Origin: Streptomyces griseus
GTDB lineage: Bacteria; Actinomycetota; Actinomycetes; Streptomycetales; Streptomycetaceae
NCBI GenBank assembly: GCA_002154345.1
Contig: MUNB01000301.1
Coordinates: 1 to 34,792, forward strand
DNA: 34,792 nucleotides
Direction of reading: 5' to 3'
Shown here one piece after another: positions 23,605-31,072 of this stretch (positions within the stretch are counted from its first letter, which is position 1; every line of letters starts with the position of its first letter). The notes beneath the pieces were generated by a model. The model saw nothing but the letters and a program-made list of their open reading frames with translations. It was not told the DNA's origin and did no database searches. Made by a program: the position numbers and the translations under genes.

Positions 23605-24557
23605 GCGACCAGCAGTGGCAGCCGTTCGGGCCCCGGCCTCCCGGCCCCCGTACGCCGTCCGGTCCCTCACGTCCCCCGTATACCGCGGGTCCTGCACACC
23701 CCTCAGGGCCCGCGCACCTCCCCGGCCCCGGCGGCACGAGCGGCCCCGGCGGCACGAGCGGCCCCGGCGGCCCGTTCGGCGTGGAGCCCGAAGGGTCCGA
23801 GCACGACGCGGCCGCCGCGTACGTCCTCGGCATCCTCGACGACGCGCAGGCGAGCGCCTTCGAGGCGCACCTCGCGGGCTGTGCCCGGTGCGCCGCGCAT
23901 CTCGACGAGTTCGCCTCGATGGAGCCCATGCTCGCGATGCTCTCCGAGGCGCCCTCCGCCGTGCCCGGCGCCCGCCCCGTTCCGCACGTACCCGAGAAGC
24001 CCGCGCCCCGGGTGCTCGGCGGGCTGATGGACGAGGTCGCGCGCAAGCGGCACCGCCGTACCCGGCGCAGCCGCTATCTGGTCGCCGCGGCCGCCGCCCT
24101 GATCATCGGCGGCCCGGTCGCCGCGTTCGCGGTCACGGCGGGCGACGACCGCGGCGGCGGATCGGTGGCCGTGGGCGAGCCGCACCCCACCAGCCCGGCC
24201 GAGGACGCCTTCTTCGAGCACATGACGGAGAAGGTCTCCGCGACCGACCCCACCACCCAGGTCGGCGCGACCGTCGGCATGGAGGAGAAGGCCTGGGGCA
24301 CCCACACGGTCCTGGAGCTGAAGAACGTCAAGGGACCGCAGAAGTGCAATCTGATCGCCGTCTCCAAGACCGGTGAGGAGGAGGTCGTCACCTCCTGGTC
24401 GGTCCCGCAGTGGGGGTACGGCATCGAGGGCGCCACGAACCCGACGGCCAAGGCCCCGCTGTATGTGCACGGCGGAGCGGCGATGGACCGGAAGGACATC
24501 GCCCGCTTCGAGGTGCGGACCTTCGACGGGGAGCGGCTGGTGGAGATCGGGGCCTGA
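23601..24557 (+). CDS. Zinc-binding anti-sigma factor (membrane-anchored), RsuA-like
   Basis: 318 residues from ATG 23601, whose ATGA overlaps the sigma stop. The cytoplasmic ZAS domain is at about residues 64-110 with H68 and H90-x3-C94-x2-C97. It should bind zinc and hold the sigma factor inactive. A TM helix (~158-178) follows basic residues RKRHRRTRRSR. The outer domain (~180-318) resembles the C-terminal domain found in such anti-sigma factors. Unusually, residues ~5-62 form a Pro/Gly-rich extension with three GPGGTS-type repeats before the ZAS domain. The pair is probably released by a cell-envelope signal, possibly through regulated proteolysis (family knowledge; not visible here). Confidence 0.88.
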   Translation: MSDQQWQPFGPRPPGPRTPSGPSRPPYTAGPAHPSGPAHLPGPGGTSGPGGTSGPGGPFGVEPEGSEHDAAAAYVLGILDDAQASAFEAHLAGCARCAAHLDEFASMEPMLAMLSEAPSAVPGARPVPHVPEKPAPRVLGGLMDEVARKRHRRTRRSRYLVAAAAALIIGGPVAAFAVTAGDDRGGGSVAVGEPHPTSPAEDAFFEHMTEKVSATDPTTQVGATVGMEEKAWGTHTVLELKNVKGPQKCNLIAVSKTGEEEVVTSWSVPQWGYGIEGATNPTAKAPLYVHGGAAMDRKDIARFEVRTFDGERLVEIGA

Positions 24558-24635
24558 ACCGCGCCCGCCGCGCTTCCGCGCGCCCCCACCCGGTACGACG
24601 CGCGATCGGGATGCGGTCGGCAGATGCGCTCGGGC

Positions 24636-24685
24636 CCCCCTTCGCATAGGGTTGACGGCTGCCCAGTGCCGTTAAGAAGGGGGCC
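24636..24685. promoter_or_regulatory. Promoter region of the HelD-like gene: -10 TAGGGT inside an inverted repeat
   Basis: TAGGGT (24647-24652) is a good -10, predicting a start near 24658. CCCCCTTC (near 24636-24643) and GAAGGGGG (24676-24683) form an 8-bp inverted repeat that flanks it. The right arm is also the Shine-Dalgarno, 5 nt before GTG 24689. The left arm would lie upstream of the transcript, so pairing would be at DNA level. Confidence 0.4.
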
Positions 24686-24688
24686 TCG

Positions 24689-27070
24689 GTGGCCGCGCAG
24701 GATGCCGCTGTCGAATCGCTGCGGGACCGGGAAATCGGTGTCGAGCAGGAGCATCTCGACCGTGTTTATCACCGCCTCGAAGAGAAGATCCACGAGGCGG
24801 AATTTCTTATGGACGACGCCGTGAAGCGCGGCCAGGTCGGTACGCCCGGCGCGCTCGCGGAGCGGGACGCCCAGGTGTTCCGGGCGGGGATCCACCTCAA
24901 CCGGCTGAACAGCGAGTTCGAGGACTTCCTGTTCGGCAGGATCGACCTGCTGCTCGGCAAGGACGGGGAGCGCGGCCCGGACGGCGCGTACACCTCCGTC
25001 GAGCCGGCCGAGGACTCCGTACGGGACGACGCCACCGCCGACATCGCGGAGACGCTCCACATCGGCCGCATCGGGGTGCTGGACTCCGACTACGCCCCGC
25101 TGGTGATCGACTGGCGGGCTCCGGCCGCCGCCCCGTTCTACCGCTCCACCCCGAAGGAGCCCGGCCGCGTCGTACGCCGCCGGGTCATCCGCTCCAAGGG
25201 CCGCAAGGTCCTCGGGGTCGAGGACGACCTGATGCGCCCGGAGCTGACGGCGTATCTGGACGGCGAGCGGCTGCCGGTGATCGGGGACGGCGCGCTGATG
25301 GCGGCGCTCGGCCAGGCCCGCAGCCACACCATGCGGGACATCGTCTCCTCCATCCAGGCCGAACAGGACCTGGTCATCCGGGCCCCCGCCGCCTCCGTCA
25401 CCGAGGTCACCGGCGGCCCCGGCACCGGCAAGACCGCCGTGGCCCTGCACCGGGCGGCGTATCTGCTCTACCAGGACCGGCGGCGGTACGCGGGCGGCAT
25501 CCTGATCGTCTCGCCCACCCCGCTCCTGGTCGCGTACACCGAAGGCGTGCTGCCCTCGCTCGGTGAGGAGGGCCAGGTCGCGATCCGCGCGATCGGCTCG
25601 CTCTCCGACGACGCGGCGGGCCTCGAAGGCGCCACCGCCTACGACGAACCGGCCGTGGCCCGGATCAAGGGCTCCTCCCGGATGCTCCCCGTGCTGCGCA
25701 AGGCCGCCCGGGGCGCCCTGGAACAGGGCCGGCCCGCCGCGCCCCGCGAGGAGGCGGGCCAGCTCGCGTTCGGCGACGAGCCCGAACAGCGGGGGGCGAC
25801 GACGCCTCCGAACCGGCTGCGCGTGGTCGCCTTCGGGGCCCGGGTCGAGCTGGAGGCCGACGAGCTCCAGCGCATCCGGCACAACGCCCTGGGCGGCACC
25901 GCCCCGGTCAACCTGCTGCGCCCGCGCGCCCGCAAGCTGCTGCTGGACGCCCTGTGGAGCAAGTCCTCCGGGCGCGGCCGGTACACCGACCCCCAGCTGG
26001 TCGCGGAGCTGCGCTCCTCGTTCGACGAGGACGTCTCCACCGAGACCCCGTTCCTGGAGTTCCTCGACGCCTGGTGGCCCGAGTTGACGCCGCGCCGGGT
26101 GCTGGCCGCGATGGCCGACGAACGGCGGCTCGCCCGCTGGTCCCGGCGCATCCTCAACCAGGGCGAGACGCGCCGCCTGGCCCGCTCCCTCAAGCGCCTG
26201 GACGCGGACGGCAACGGTCCGCTCTCCGTCCACGACGTGGCGCTGCTGGACGAGCTCCAGGCGCTGCTGGGCACCCCGAACCGGCCCCGGCGCAAGCGCG
26301 AGGCCGATCCGCTGGACCAGCTCACCGGTCTGGAGGAGCTGATGCCGCAGCGCGAGGAGACCCAGTGGGAGCGGGCCGAGCGGCTCGCGGCGGAGCGCAC
26401 CGAGTACGCCCACGTCATCGTCGACGAGGCGCAGGACCTCACCCCGATGCAGTGGCGCATGGTCGGCCGCCGGGGCCGGCACGCCACCTGGACGGTCGTC
26501 GGCGACCCGGCCCAGTCCTCCTGGTCCGACCCGGACGAGGCGGCCGCCGCCCGCGACGAGGCGCTCGGCTCCCGGCCGCGCCGCCGCTTCACCCTCACCG
26601 TCAACTACCGCAACCCGGCGGAGATCGCGGAGCTGGCCGCGAAGGTGCTGGCGCTGGCGATGCCCGGCATGGAGTCCCCGGCGGCGGTCCGCTCGACCGG
26701 GGTGGTGCCCCGCTTCGAGCCGGTACGCGACGGGGAGCTGGCCGCCACGGTCCGCGAGGAGGCCGCCCGGCTGCTCGCGGAGGTGGACGGCACGGTCGGC
26801 GTGGTCGTCGCGATGAACCGCCGCGCCCAGGCCCGCGCATGGCTGGCGGAGCTGGGGGAGCGGGTGGTGGCGCTGGGCAGCCTGGAGGCCAAGGGCCTGG
26901 AGTACGACGCCACGGTGGTCGTCTCGCCCGCGGAGATCGCGGACGAGTCCCCGGCCGGTCTGCGGGTGCTGTACGTGGCGCTGACCCGGGCGACGCAGCA
27001 GCTCACGGTGGTCTCGGGGGAGCGGGACCTGCCGGACGAGGACGGGGTGCCGGACCTGCTGAGGGACTGA
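24689..27070 (+). CDS. HelD/HelR-like RNA-polymerase-associated ATPase (UvrD/Rep-like superfamily 1)
   Basis: 793 residues from GTG 24689, Shine-Dalgarno GAAGGGGG. The N-terminal ~100 residues are a charged coiled coil (QEHLDRVYHRLEEKIHEAEF), the arm by which HelD-type proteins probe RNA polymerase. Walker A GGPGTGKTAVA has K248, Walker B HVIVDEAQDL has D579/E580, and helicase motifs VNYRNP and VALTRATQQL follow. The central insert (~300-520) is the HelD-specific region. HelD frees stalled RNA polymerase from DNA; the Streptomyces relative HelR confers rifamycin tolerance by displacing the drug from RNAP. No rifamycin-associated palindrome is seen upstream, so this looks like a constitutive HelD-type copy, though I cannot exclude HelR. 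It follows the sigma/anti-sigma pair and precedes an RNA candidate. Confidence 0.88.
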   Translation: MAAQDAAVESLRDREIGVEQEHLDRVYHRLEEKIHEAEFLMDDAVKRGQVGTPGALAERDAQVFRAGIHLNRLNSEFEDFLFGRIDLLLGKDGERGPDGAYTSVEPAEDSVRDDATADIAETLHIGRIGVLDSDYAPLVIDWRAPAAAPFYRSTPKEPGRVVRRRVIRSKGRKVLGVEDDLMRPELTAYLDGERLPVIGDGALMAALGQARSHTMRDIVSSIQAEQDLVIRAPAASVTEVTGGPGTGKTAVALHRAAYLLYQDRRRYAGGILIVSPTPLLVAYTEGVLPSLGEEGQVAIRAIGSLSDDAAGLEGATAYDEPAVARIKGSSRMLPVLRKAARGALEQGRPAAPREEAGQLAFGDEPEQRGATTPPNRLRVVAFGARVELEADELQRIRHNALGGTAPVNLLRPRARKLLLDALWSKSSGRGRYTDPQLVAELRSSFDEDVSTETPFLEFLDAWWPELTPRRVLAAMADERRLARWSRRILNQGETRRLARSLKRLDADGNGPLSVHDVALLDELQALLGTPNRPRRKREADPLDQLTGLEELMPQREETQWERAERLAAERTEYAHVIVDEAQDLTPMQWRMVGRRGRHATWTVVGDPAQSSWSDPDEAAAARDEALGSRPRRRFTLTVNYRNPAEIAELAAKVLALAMPGMESPAAVRSTGVVPRFEPVRDGELAATVREEAARLLAEVDGTVGVVVAMNRRAQARAWLAELGERVVALGSLEAKGLEYDATVVVSPAEIADESPAGLRVLYVALTRATQQLTVVSGERDLPDEDGVPDLLRD

Positions 27071-27139
27071 CACGACAGGGTTCCGCGAGTCAACCCGGCG
27101 CACGGGAATCACTTTTCCGGGGTCTTTGTTACCGTGGTA

Positions 27140-27279
27140 CTGGCACCGGCTCGATCCAAGCCCCCGGGCCCAACCTTCGTCGCTTCGAGCGACCACTTGC
27201 CGCGAGGCGAGCATGGCGGGTCGGTGCCACTTAGACGTAGAAGACAGACCCGCGTCACCTTCTGGTGGCGCGGGTCTGT
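27140..27279 (+). ncRNA. Structured small-RNA candidate between the HelD-like gene and malic enzyme
   Basis: No coding frame is convincing in the gap 27071-27483. The 5' segment TGGCACCGGC (27141-27150) pairs with GTCGGTGCCA ~80 nt downstream, with one G-U wobble, closing a multi-branch structure. Inside are hairpins GTCGCT-TCG-AGCGAC and CTTGCC-GCGA-GGCGAG, the second with a GNRA tetraloop. A 16-bp terminator follows at 27244-27279, and a possible -10 TACCGT is at 27130-27135. This combination suggests an independent RNA of ~140 nt. I recall an S. coelicolor sRNA named for this locus (scr2952) but cannot confirm identity. Confidence 0.6.
27244..27279 (+). terminator. 16-bp terminator hairpin with TTCT loop
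   Basis: ACAGACCCGCGTCACC (27244-27259), TTCT, GGTGGCGCGGGTCTGT (27264-27279), with one T-G wobble. It is followed by TCTCGTTG, a weak T-rich stretch. Confidence 0.9.
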
Positions 27280-27348
27280 TCTCGTTGTGGCGGTCCCGCC
27301 GACCGCTTTCCGCCGGTTGGGGGTTCCGCCGAACGGGTGATCTCTCGT

Positions 27349-27367
27349 ATGGTGGAAACTACTTTCC
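27349..27367 (+). promoter_or_regulatory. Candidate malic-enzyme promoter with a small palindrome
   Basis: TATGGT (27349-27354) fits a -10 element. GGAAA-CTAC-TTTCC (27354-27367) overlaps the likely start site. The predicted leader is ~120 nt. Confidence 0.35.
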
Positions 27368-27483
27368 GAAAGACGGCAGTCATTACCGGCTACCAGTCGG
27401 TAGGTGCGACGATCGGGAAGCGTGTCCGGAACGAGGGTTCCGGATGCGCGGCAATGAAGCTAAGGAAAGCGAAGGACTCGGCC

Positions 27484-28920
27484 ATGGCAACGGCGCCCAG
27501 CGTCTCGTACTCGATGACGGTCAGGCTGGAGGTGCCCGCGAGCGGCACCGCGGTCTCCCAGCTCACCACGGCCGTGGAGTCCTCCGGTGGCTCGGTCACC
27601 GGCCTCGACGTCACCGCTTCCGGCCACGAGAAGCTGCGGATCGACGTCACCATCGCCGCCACGTCCACCTCGCACGCGGACGAGATCGTCGAAGGTCTGC
27701 GCGGCATCGAGGGTGTCGTGCTGGGCAAGGTCTCCGACCGTACGTTCCTCATGCACCTCGGCGGCAAGATCGAGATGGCGTCCAAGCACCCCATCCGCAA
27801 CCGCGACGACCTGTCGATGATCTACACCCCCGGCGTCGCCCGCGTCTGCATGGCCATCGCCGAGAACCCCGAGGACGCACGCCGCCTCACCATCAAGCGC
27901 AACTCCGTCGCAGTTGTGACGGACGGCTCCGCGGTGCTCGGCCTCGGCAACATCGGCCCGATGGCCTCGCTGCCCGTCATGGAGGGCAAGGCGGCCCTCT
28001 TCAAGCGCTTCGCCGGCATCGACGCCTGGCCGATCTGCCTGGACACCCAGGACACCGACGCCATCGTCGAGATCGTCAAGGCCATCGCCCCCGGCTTCGC
28101 GGGCATCAACCTGGAGGACATCTCCGCGCCGCGCTGCTTCGAGATCGAGGCCCGGCTGCGCGAGGCCCTCGACATCCCGGTCTTCCACGACGACCAGCAC
28201 GGCACCGCGATCGTCGTGCTGGCCGCCCTCACCAACGCGCTGCGCGTGGTGGGCAAGGGCATCGGGGACGTACGGGTCGTCATGTCCGGTGCCGGAGCGG
28301 CCGGTACGGCCATCCTGAAGCTGCTCATCGCCGCGGGCGTCAAGCACGCCGTCGTCGCCGACATCCACGGCGTGGTGCACGCCGGACGCGAGGACCTGGT
28401 CGCCGCCGACCCGGACTCGCCGCTGCGCTGGATCGCCGACAACACCAACCCCGAGGGCGTCACCGGCACCCTCAAGCAGGCCGTCGTCGGCGCCGACGTC
28501 TTCATCGGCGTCTCCGCCCCGAACGTCCTGAACGGCGACGACGTCGCCGCGATGGCCGACGGTGCGATCGTGTTCGCGCTCGCGAACCCGGACCCCGAGG
28601 TCGACCCCGCGGTCGCCCGTCAGACGGCCGCGGTCGTCGCCACCGGCCGCTCCGACTTCCCCAACCAGATCAACAACGTGCTGGTCTTCCCGGGCGTCTT
28701 CCGCGGTCTGCTGGACGCCCAGTCCCGCACCGTCAACACGGAGATGATGCTCGCCGCGGCCGGCGCGCTGGCCGACGTGGTCGCCGAGGACGAGGTCAAC
28801 GCGAACTACATCATCCCCTCGGTCTTCAACGACAAGGTCGCGGGCGCGGTCGCCGGCGCCGTCCGGGCCGCCGCGAAGGCCGCCGGAGCCACCGCGACCA
28901 CCCCCTCCACGACCGTCTGA
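27484..28920 (+). CDS. NAD-type malic enzyme (malate dehydrogenase, oxaloacetate-decarboxylating) with N-terminal ACT domain
   Basis: 478 residues from ATG 27484, with GAAGGA upstream; ATG 27454 is in frame but less well placed. It oxidatively decarboxylates malate to pyruvate, linking the TCA cycle to pyruvate supply. Residues ~7-80 form an ACT-like regulatory domain (SYSMTVRLEVPASG to EGIEGVVLG-type). The catalytic part has MIYTPGVARVC with Y114, FHDDQHGTA, and the dinucleotide-binding loop VVMSGAGAAGTA. The near-identical homologue SCO2951 of S. coelicolor is the NAD-dependent form (recalled). The ACT domain suggests allosteric control by an unknown small molecule. A terminator-like hairpin follows 23 nt after the stop. 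Confidence 0.95.
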   Translation: MATAPSVSYSMTVRLEVPASGTAVSQLTTAVESSGGSVTGLDVTASGHEKLRIDVTIAATSTSHADEIVEGLRGIEGVVLGKVSDRTFLMHLGGKIEMASKHPIRNRDDLSMIYTPGVARVCMAIAENPEDARRLTIKRNSVAVVTDGSAVLGLGNIGPMASLPVMEGKAALFKRFAGIDAWPICLDTQDTDAIVEIVKAIAPGFAGINLEDISAPRCFEIEARLREALDIPVFHDDQHGTAIVVLAALTNALRVVGKGIGDVRVVMSGAGAAGTAILKLLIAAGVKHAVVADIHGVVHAGREDLVAADPDSPLRWIADNTNPEGVTGTLKQAVVGADVFIGVSAPNVLNGDDVAAMADGAIVFALANPDPEVDPAVARQTAAVVATGRSDFPNQINNVLVFPGVFRGLLDAQSRTVNTEMMLAAAGALADVVAEDEVNANYIIPSVFNDKVAGAVAGAVRAAAKAAGATATTPSTTV

Positions 28921-28942
28921 CACGGCCGTTTCGGGGTCCTTT

Positions 28943-28968
28943 CGGGGGGTACGCGCGAAGTACCCCGG
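28943..28968 (+). terminator. Hairpin after the malic-enzyme gene
   Basis: GGGGTAC (28946-28952) pairs with GTACCCC (28960-28966) around GCGCGAA, with flanking G/C that may extend it. It is the likely terminator. Confidence 0.6.
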
Positions 28969-29296
28969 GCCGCACCCGCCCGTGCCGTACGGCGCGTCGC
29001 GGGTCGCGGCGCCCCAAACGCCCCTTTAGGGTGGGCGGGCAGTGGGCCCTGCGGGGCCCGGCATCCGCTGCGGACCGCTCGGCCAAGTCGACGGAGCGTC
29101 ACCACGAGCCAACCGTGGCGCTTTTCATTGACCCCGAAGGGTTCCGGATTGGCTTTCCCGCCGCTGGTGGGGGCAGGATGCGTAATCGGGCGAGAGGGTC
29201 TGACATCAGACCCGGGTCCGGGGACTGTCAGAGGGCCCTGGCAGCATCGGCTTCGATCTCACGCCTCACAGGCAAGAAGAACACGGGAGTAACAAC
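28969..29296. promoter_or_regulatory. hup upstream region with an 18-bp palindrome and leader hairpin
   Basis: This 328-base gap has no gene. TAGGGT (29027-29032) is a possible -10 and TTGACC (29128-29133) a possible -35 without a clear partner. GGGTCTGA-CA-TCAGACCC (29196-29213) is a near-perfect palindrome that could be an operator. CTGTCAG (29225-29231) and CTGGCAG (29238-29244) form a 7-bp hairpin in the expected hup leader. Confidence 0.55.
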
Positions 29297-29578
29297 ATGA
29301 ACCGCAGTGAGCTGGTGGCCGCCCTGGCCGACCGCGCCGAGGTGACTCGCAAGGACGCCGACGCCGTGCTGGCCGCGCTCGCCGAGACCGTCGGTGAGAT
29401 CGTCGCCAAGGGCGACGAGAAGGTCACCATCCCCGGCTTCCTGACCTTCGAGCGCACCCACCGTGCCGCTCGCACCGCTCGCAACCCGCAGACCGGCGAC
29501 CCGATCAACATCCCCGCCGGCTACAGCGTGAAGGTCTCCGCGGGCTCGAAGCTCAAGGAAGCCGCCAAGGGCAAGTAA
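29297..29578 (+). CDS. hup: DNA-binding protein HU
   Basis: 93 residues from ATG 29297, with GGGAG ~9 nt upstream. HU is a small dimeric nucleoid protein that bends DNA. The sequence begins MNRSELVAALADRAEVTRKDAD, and the DNA-binding beta-arm contains RNPQTGDPINIPA, the typical Pro-containing intercalating loop. The C-terminus SKLKEAAKGK lacks the long Lys/Ala tail of the second Streptomyces HU (HupS), so this is the short HupA form, the vegetative HU. It stands alone between two intergenic regions and has a very strong terminator, consistent with high expression. In S. coelicolor this is SCO2950 (recalled). Confidence 0.97.
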   Translation: MNRSELVAALADRAEVTRKDADAVLAALAETVGEIVAKGDEKVTIPGFLTFERTHRAARTARNPQTGDPINIPAGYSVKVSAGSKLKEAAKGK

Positions 29579-29595
29579 CCCTCAAAGGCGCAACA

Positions 29596-29631
29596 GAGGG
29601 CGGCCACTCCCGACCAGGAGTGGCCGCCCTC
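29596..29631 (+). terminator. hup terminator, perfect 15-bp stem
   Basis: GAGGGCGGCCACTCC (29596-29610), loop CGACCA, GGAGTGGCCGCCCTC (29617-29631). It is among the strongest hairpins in the window. Confidence 0.93.
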
Positions 29632-29693
29632 ACGCATGCCAGGGGCACATGCGCCCCGCACAGCCCCTGCGGGCGGGCCGGTGGCCCCGGACC

Positions 29694-30149
29694 TCACGGA
29701 TGCATGCGCGCGCCCTTGAGGACCTTGTCCACGGCGTTGCGCGGCCCGTACACCGCGAGCCCCACCAGATCGAGCGCGTCGCGCCCCACCGCCCGTACGG
29801 CCGCCCGGTTGTCCCGGTCGTTCCCCGTGCCGAACAGGTCCGAGGTGAACACGGCCACCGTCAGCGACCGGGCGAGCGCCTTCGTGTGCGCGGCGGTCAG
29901 CGTCTCCTTCGCCCCCTCGAAGACCAGCACCGGCTGCCGCAGCATCGGCAGGTACACGGTCGCGTCGGCGTCCTCGTAGGGCTCGCCGACCACCTCGGGC
30001 GCGGCCGTTCCCAGGCCGCTCACCAGGAAGGCGGTCACGTTCAGCCGCTGCCAGGTCTCCAGGTCGTCGCGGAGCAGCACCGCGATCTTCGTGTCGAAGC
30101 GGACGGGCGCGACCGCGCCGCCGCCGGTGTTCTCGTGCGTGTTTCCCAT
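29694..30149 (-). CDS. DUF2000-family protein
   Basis: 151 residues from ATG 30149 on the minus strand; longer in-frame upstream sequence overlaps the divergent araC gene and is not used. The core begins RFDTKIAVLLRDDLETWQRLN and contains GEPYEDADATVYLPMLRQPVLVFEGA and a C-terminal VGLAVYGPRNAVDKVLKG, which I recognise as DUF2000 (a PTH2-like fold). Function is unknown; a peptidyl-tRNA hydrolase-like activity has been proposed from fold only. It is divergent from an AraC regulator with a 49-bp gap, so the regulator may control it. Confidence 0.8.
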   Translation of the reverse strand: MGNTHENTGGGAVAPVRFDTKIAVLLRDDLETWQRLNVTAFLVSGLGTAAPEVVGEPYEDADATVYLPMLRQPVLVFEGAKETLTAAHTKALARSLTVAVFTSDLFGTGNDRDNRAAVRAVGRDALDLVGLAVYGPRNAVDKVLKGARMHP

Positions 30150-30186
30150 GCTCCGAGACTGACCGCCGCCCCACCGGAGCGTCTTG

Positions 30187-30192
30187 TACGTT
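30187..30192 (+). promoter_or_regulatory. -10 TACGTT of a leaderless araC-type promoter
   Basis: TACGTT ends 6 nt before GTG 30199. This favours GTG 30199 over the upstream TTG 30184. Confidence 0.5.
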
Positions 30193-30198
30193 CTTGGC

Positions 30199-31020
30199 GT
30201 GACCCGCGTGAGCCGCCCGCAGGAGATCTCGGCCTGGCGACCCTCCGTCGCCGGCGTCGTGGAGGTCTTCCACGCCCGCTTCACCGAGCACGCCTACCCC
30301 ATGCACGTCCACGAGGCCTGGACGCTCCTGATCGTCGACGACGGCGCCGTCCGCTACGACCTGGACCGTCACCGGCACGGCACCCCGGACGGCACCGTCA
30401 GCCTGCTGCCGCCGCACGTACCGCACAACGGTTCGCCCGCCACCCCGGACGGCTTCCGCAAACGGGTGCTCTATCTGGACCTGAGCCGGCTCGACGCGAG
30501 CCTCATCGGCCCCGCCGTCGACACCCCCGACCTGGCCGACCCGCTGCTGCGCGCCCGCGTCGCCCGGCTGCACACCGCCCTCGCCGACCCGGGCGACGCG
30601 CTGGAGGCGGAGAGCCGCCTGGCGTTCGTCGAGGAGCGGCTGCGCGGCCATCTGCGGCCCGCCGGGGCCCCGGAGCACCCCCGGCCGGGCCCGGGCGTCG
30701 CCCGGGACCTGCGCGAGCTGCTGGACGAGCGGCTGCGGGAGGGCATCACGCTCGCCGAGGCCGCCCGGCTGGTCCACGCGCACCCGACCCACCTCGTACG
30801 GGCCTTCAGCGCGGCCTACGCCATCGCGCCGCACCAGTACGTGACGGCCCGCCGGGTCGACCTCGCCCGCCGCCTGCTGCTGGAGGGCGTACCGCCGGGG
30901 GAGGCGGCCACCGAGGTCGGCTTCCACGACCAGTCCCACCTCACCCGGCACTTCAAGCGGATCGCCGGCACCACCCCGGGCCGCTTCGCCGGAACAGCAC
31001 GGCGCCCCGGCCCTCCGTGA
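30199..31020 (+). CDS. AraC-family transcriptional regulator with cupin sensor domain
   Basis: 273 residues from GTG 30199, chosen because a TACGTT -10 sits 6 nt before it. The N-terminal cupin (~20-110) has FTEHAYPMHVHEAWTLLIVDDG, with several His that could bind a ligand or metal. The C-terminal double helix-turn-helix (~170-265) contains ITLAEAARLVHAHPTHLVRAF and RRLLLEGVPPGEAATEVGFHDQSHLTRHFKR in pieces. It is divergent from the DUF2000 gene and probably regulates it (common AraC arrangement, inference). The last codons lie in a long hairpin that also terminates transcription. Confidence 0.9.
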   Translation: MTRVSRPQEISAWRPSVAGVVEVFHARFTEHAYPMHVHEAWTLLIVDDGAVRYDLDRHRHGTPDGTVSLLPPHVPHNGSPATPDGFRKRVLYLDLSRLDASLIGPAVDTPDLADPLLRARVARLHTALADPGDALEAESRLAFVEERLRGHLRPAGAPEHPRPGPGVARDLRELLDERLREGITLAEAARLVHAHPTHLVRAFSAAYAIAPHQYVTARRVDLARRLLLEGVPPGEAATEVGFHDQSHLTRHFKRIAGTTPGRFAGTARRPGPP

Positions 31021-31036
31021 GAGGACCGGGGCGCCG
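31000..31036. terminator. Bidirectional terminator between araC-type gene and murA
   Basis: CGGCGCCCCGG (31000-31010) pairs with CCGGGGCGCCG (31026-31036), continuing inward with one mismatch to a CGTGA loop; the stem is ~16 bp. The left arm is within the final codons of the araC-type gene and the loop holds its TGA stop. It probably serves both convergent transcripts. Confidence 0.8.
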
Positions 31037-31072
31037 GGTGCGCAGCGCTGTGTGCGGCAGCACTGTGCGGGG

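Noticed and set aside
24558-24688. Rifamycin-associated element of a helR gene
   Set aside because: The GGGGCTTGC-type palindrome I recall is not present; only a different CCCCCTTC/GAAGGGGG repeat is seen.
27140-27279. SRP RNA, 6S RNA or a known riboswitch at the RNA candidate
   Set aside because: The SRP loop signature (GGAAG...AGCAG) and the large internal bubble of 6S are absent, and no riboswitch core was recognised; I therefore left it as an unclassified RNA.
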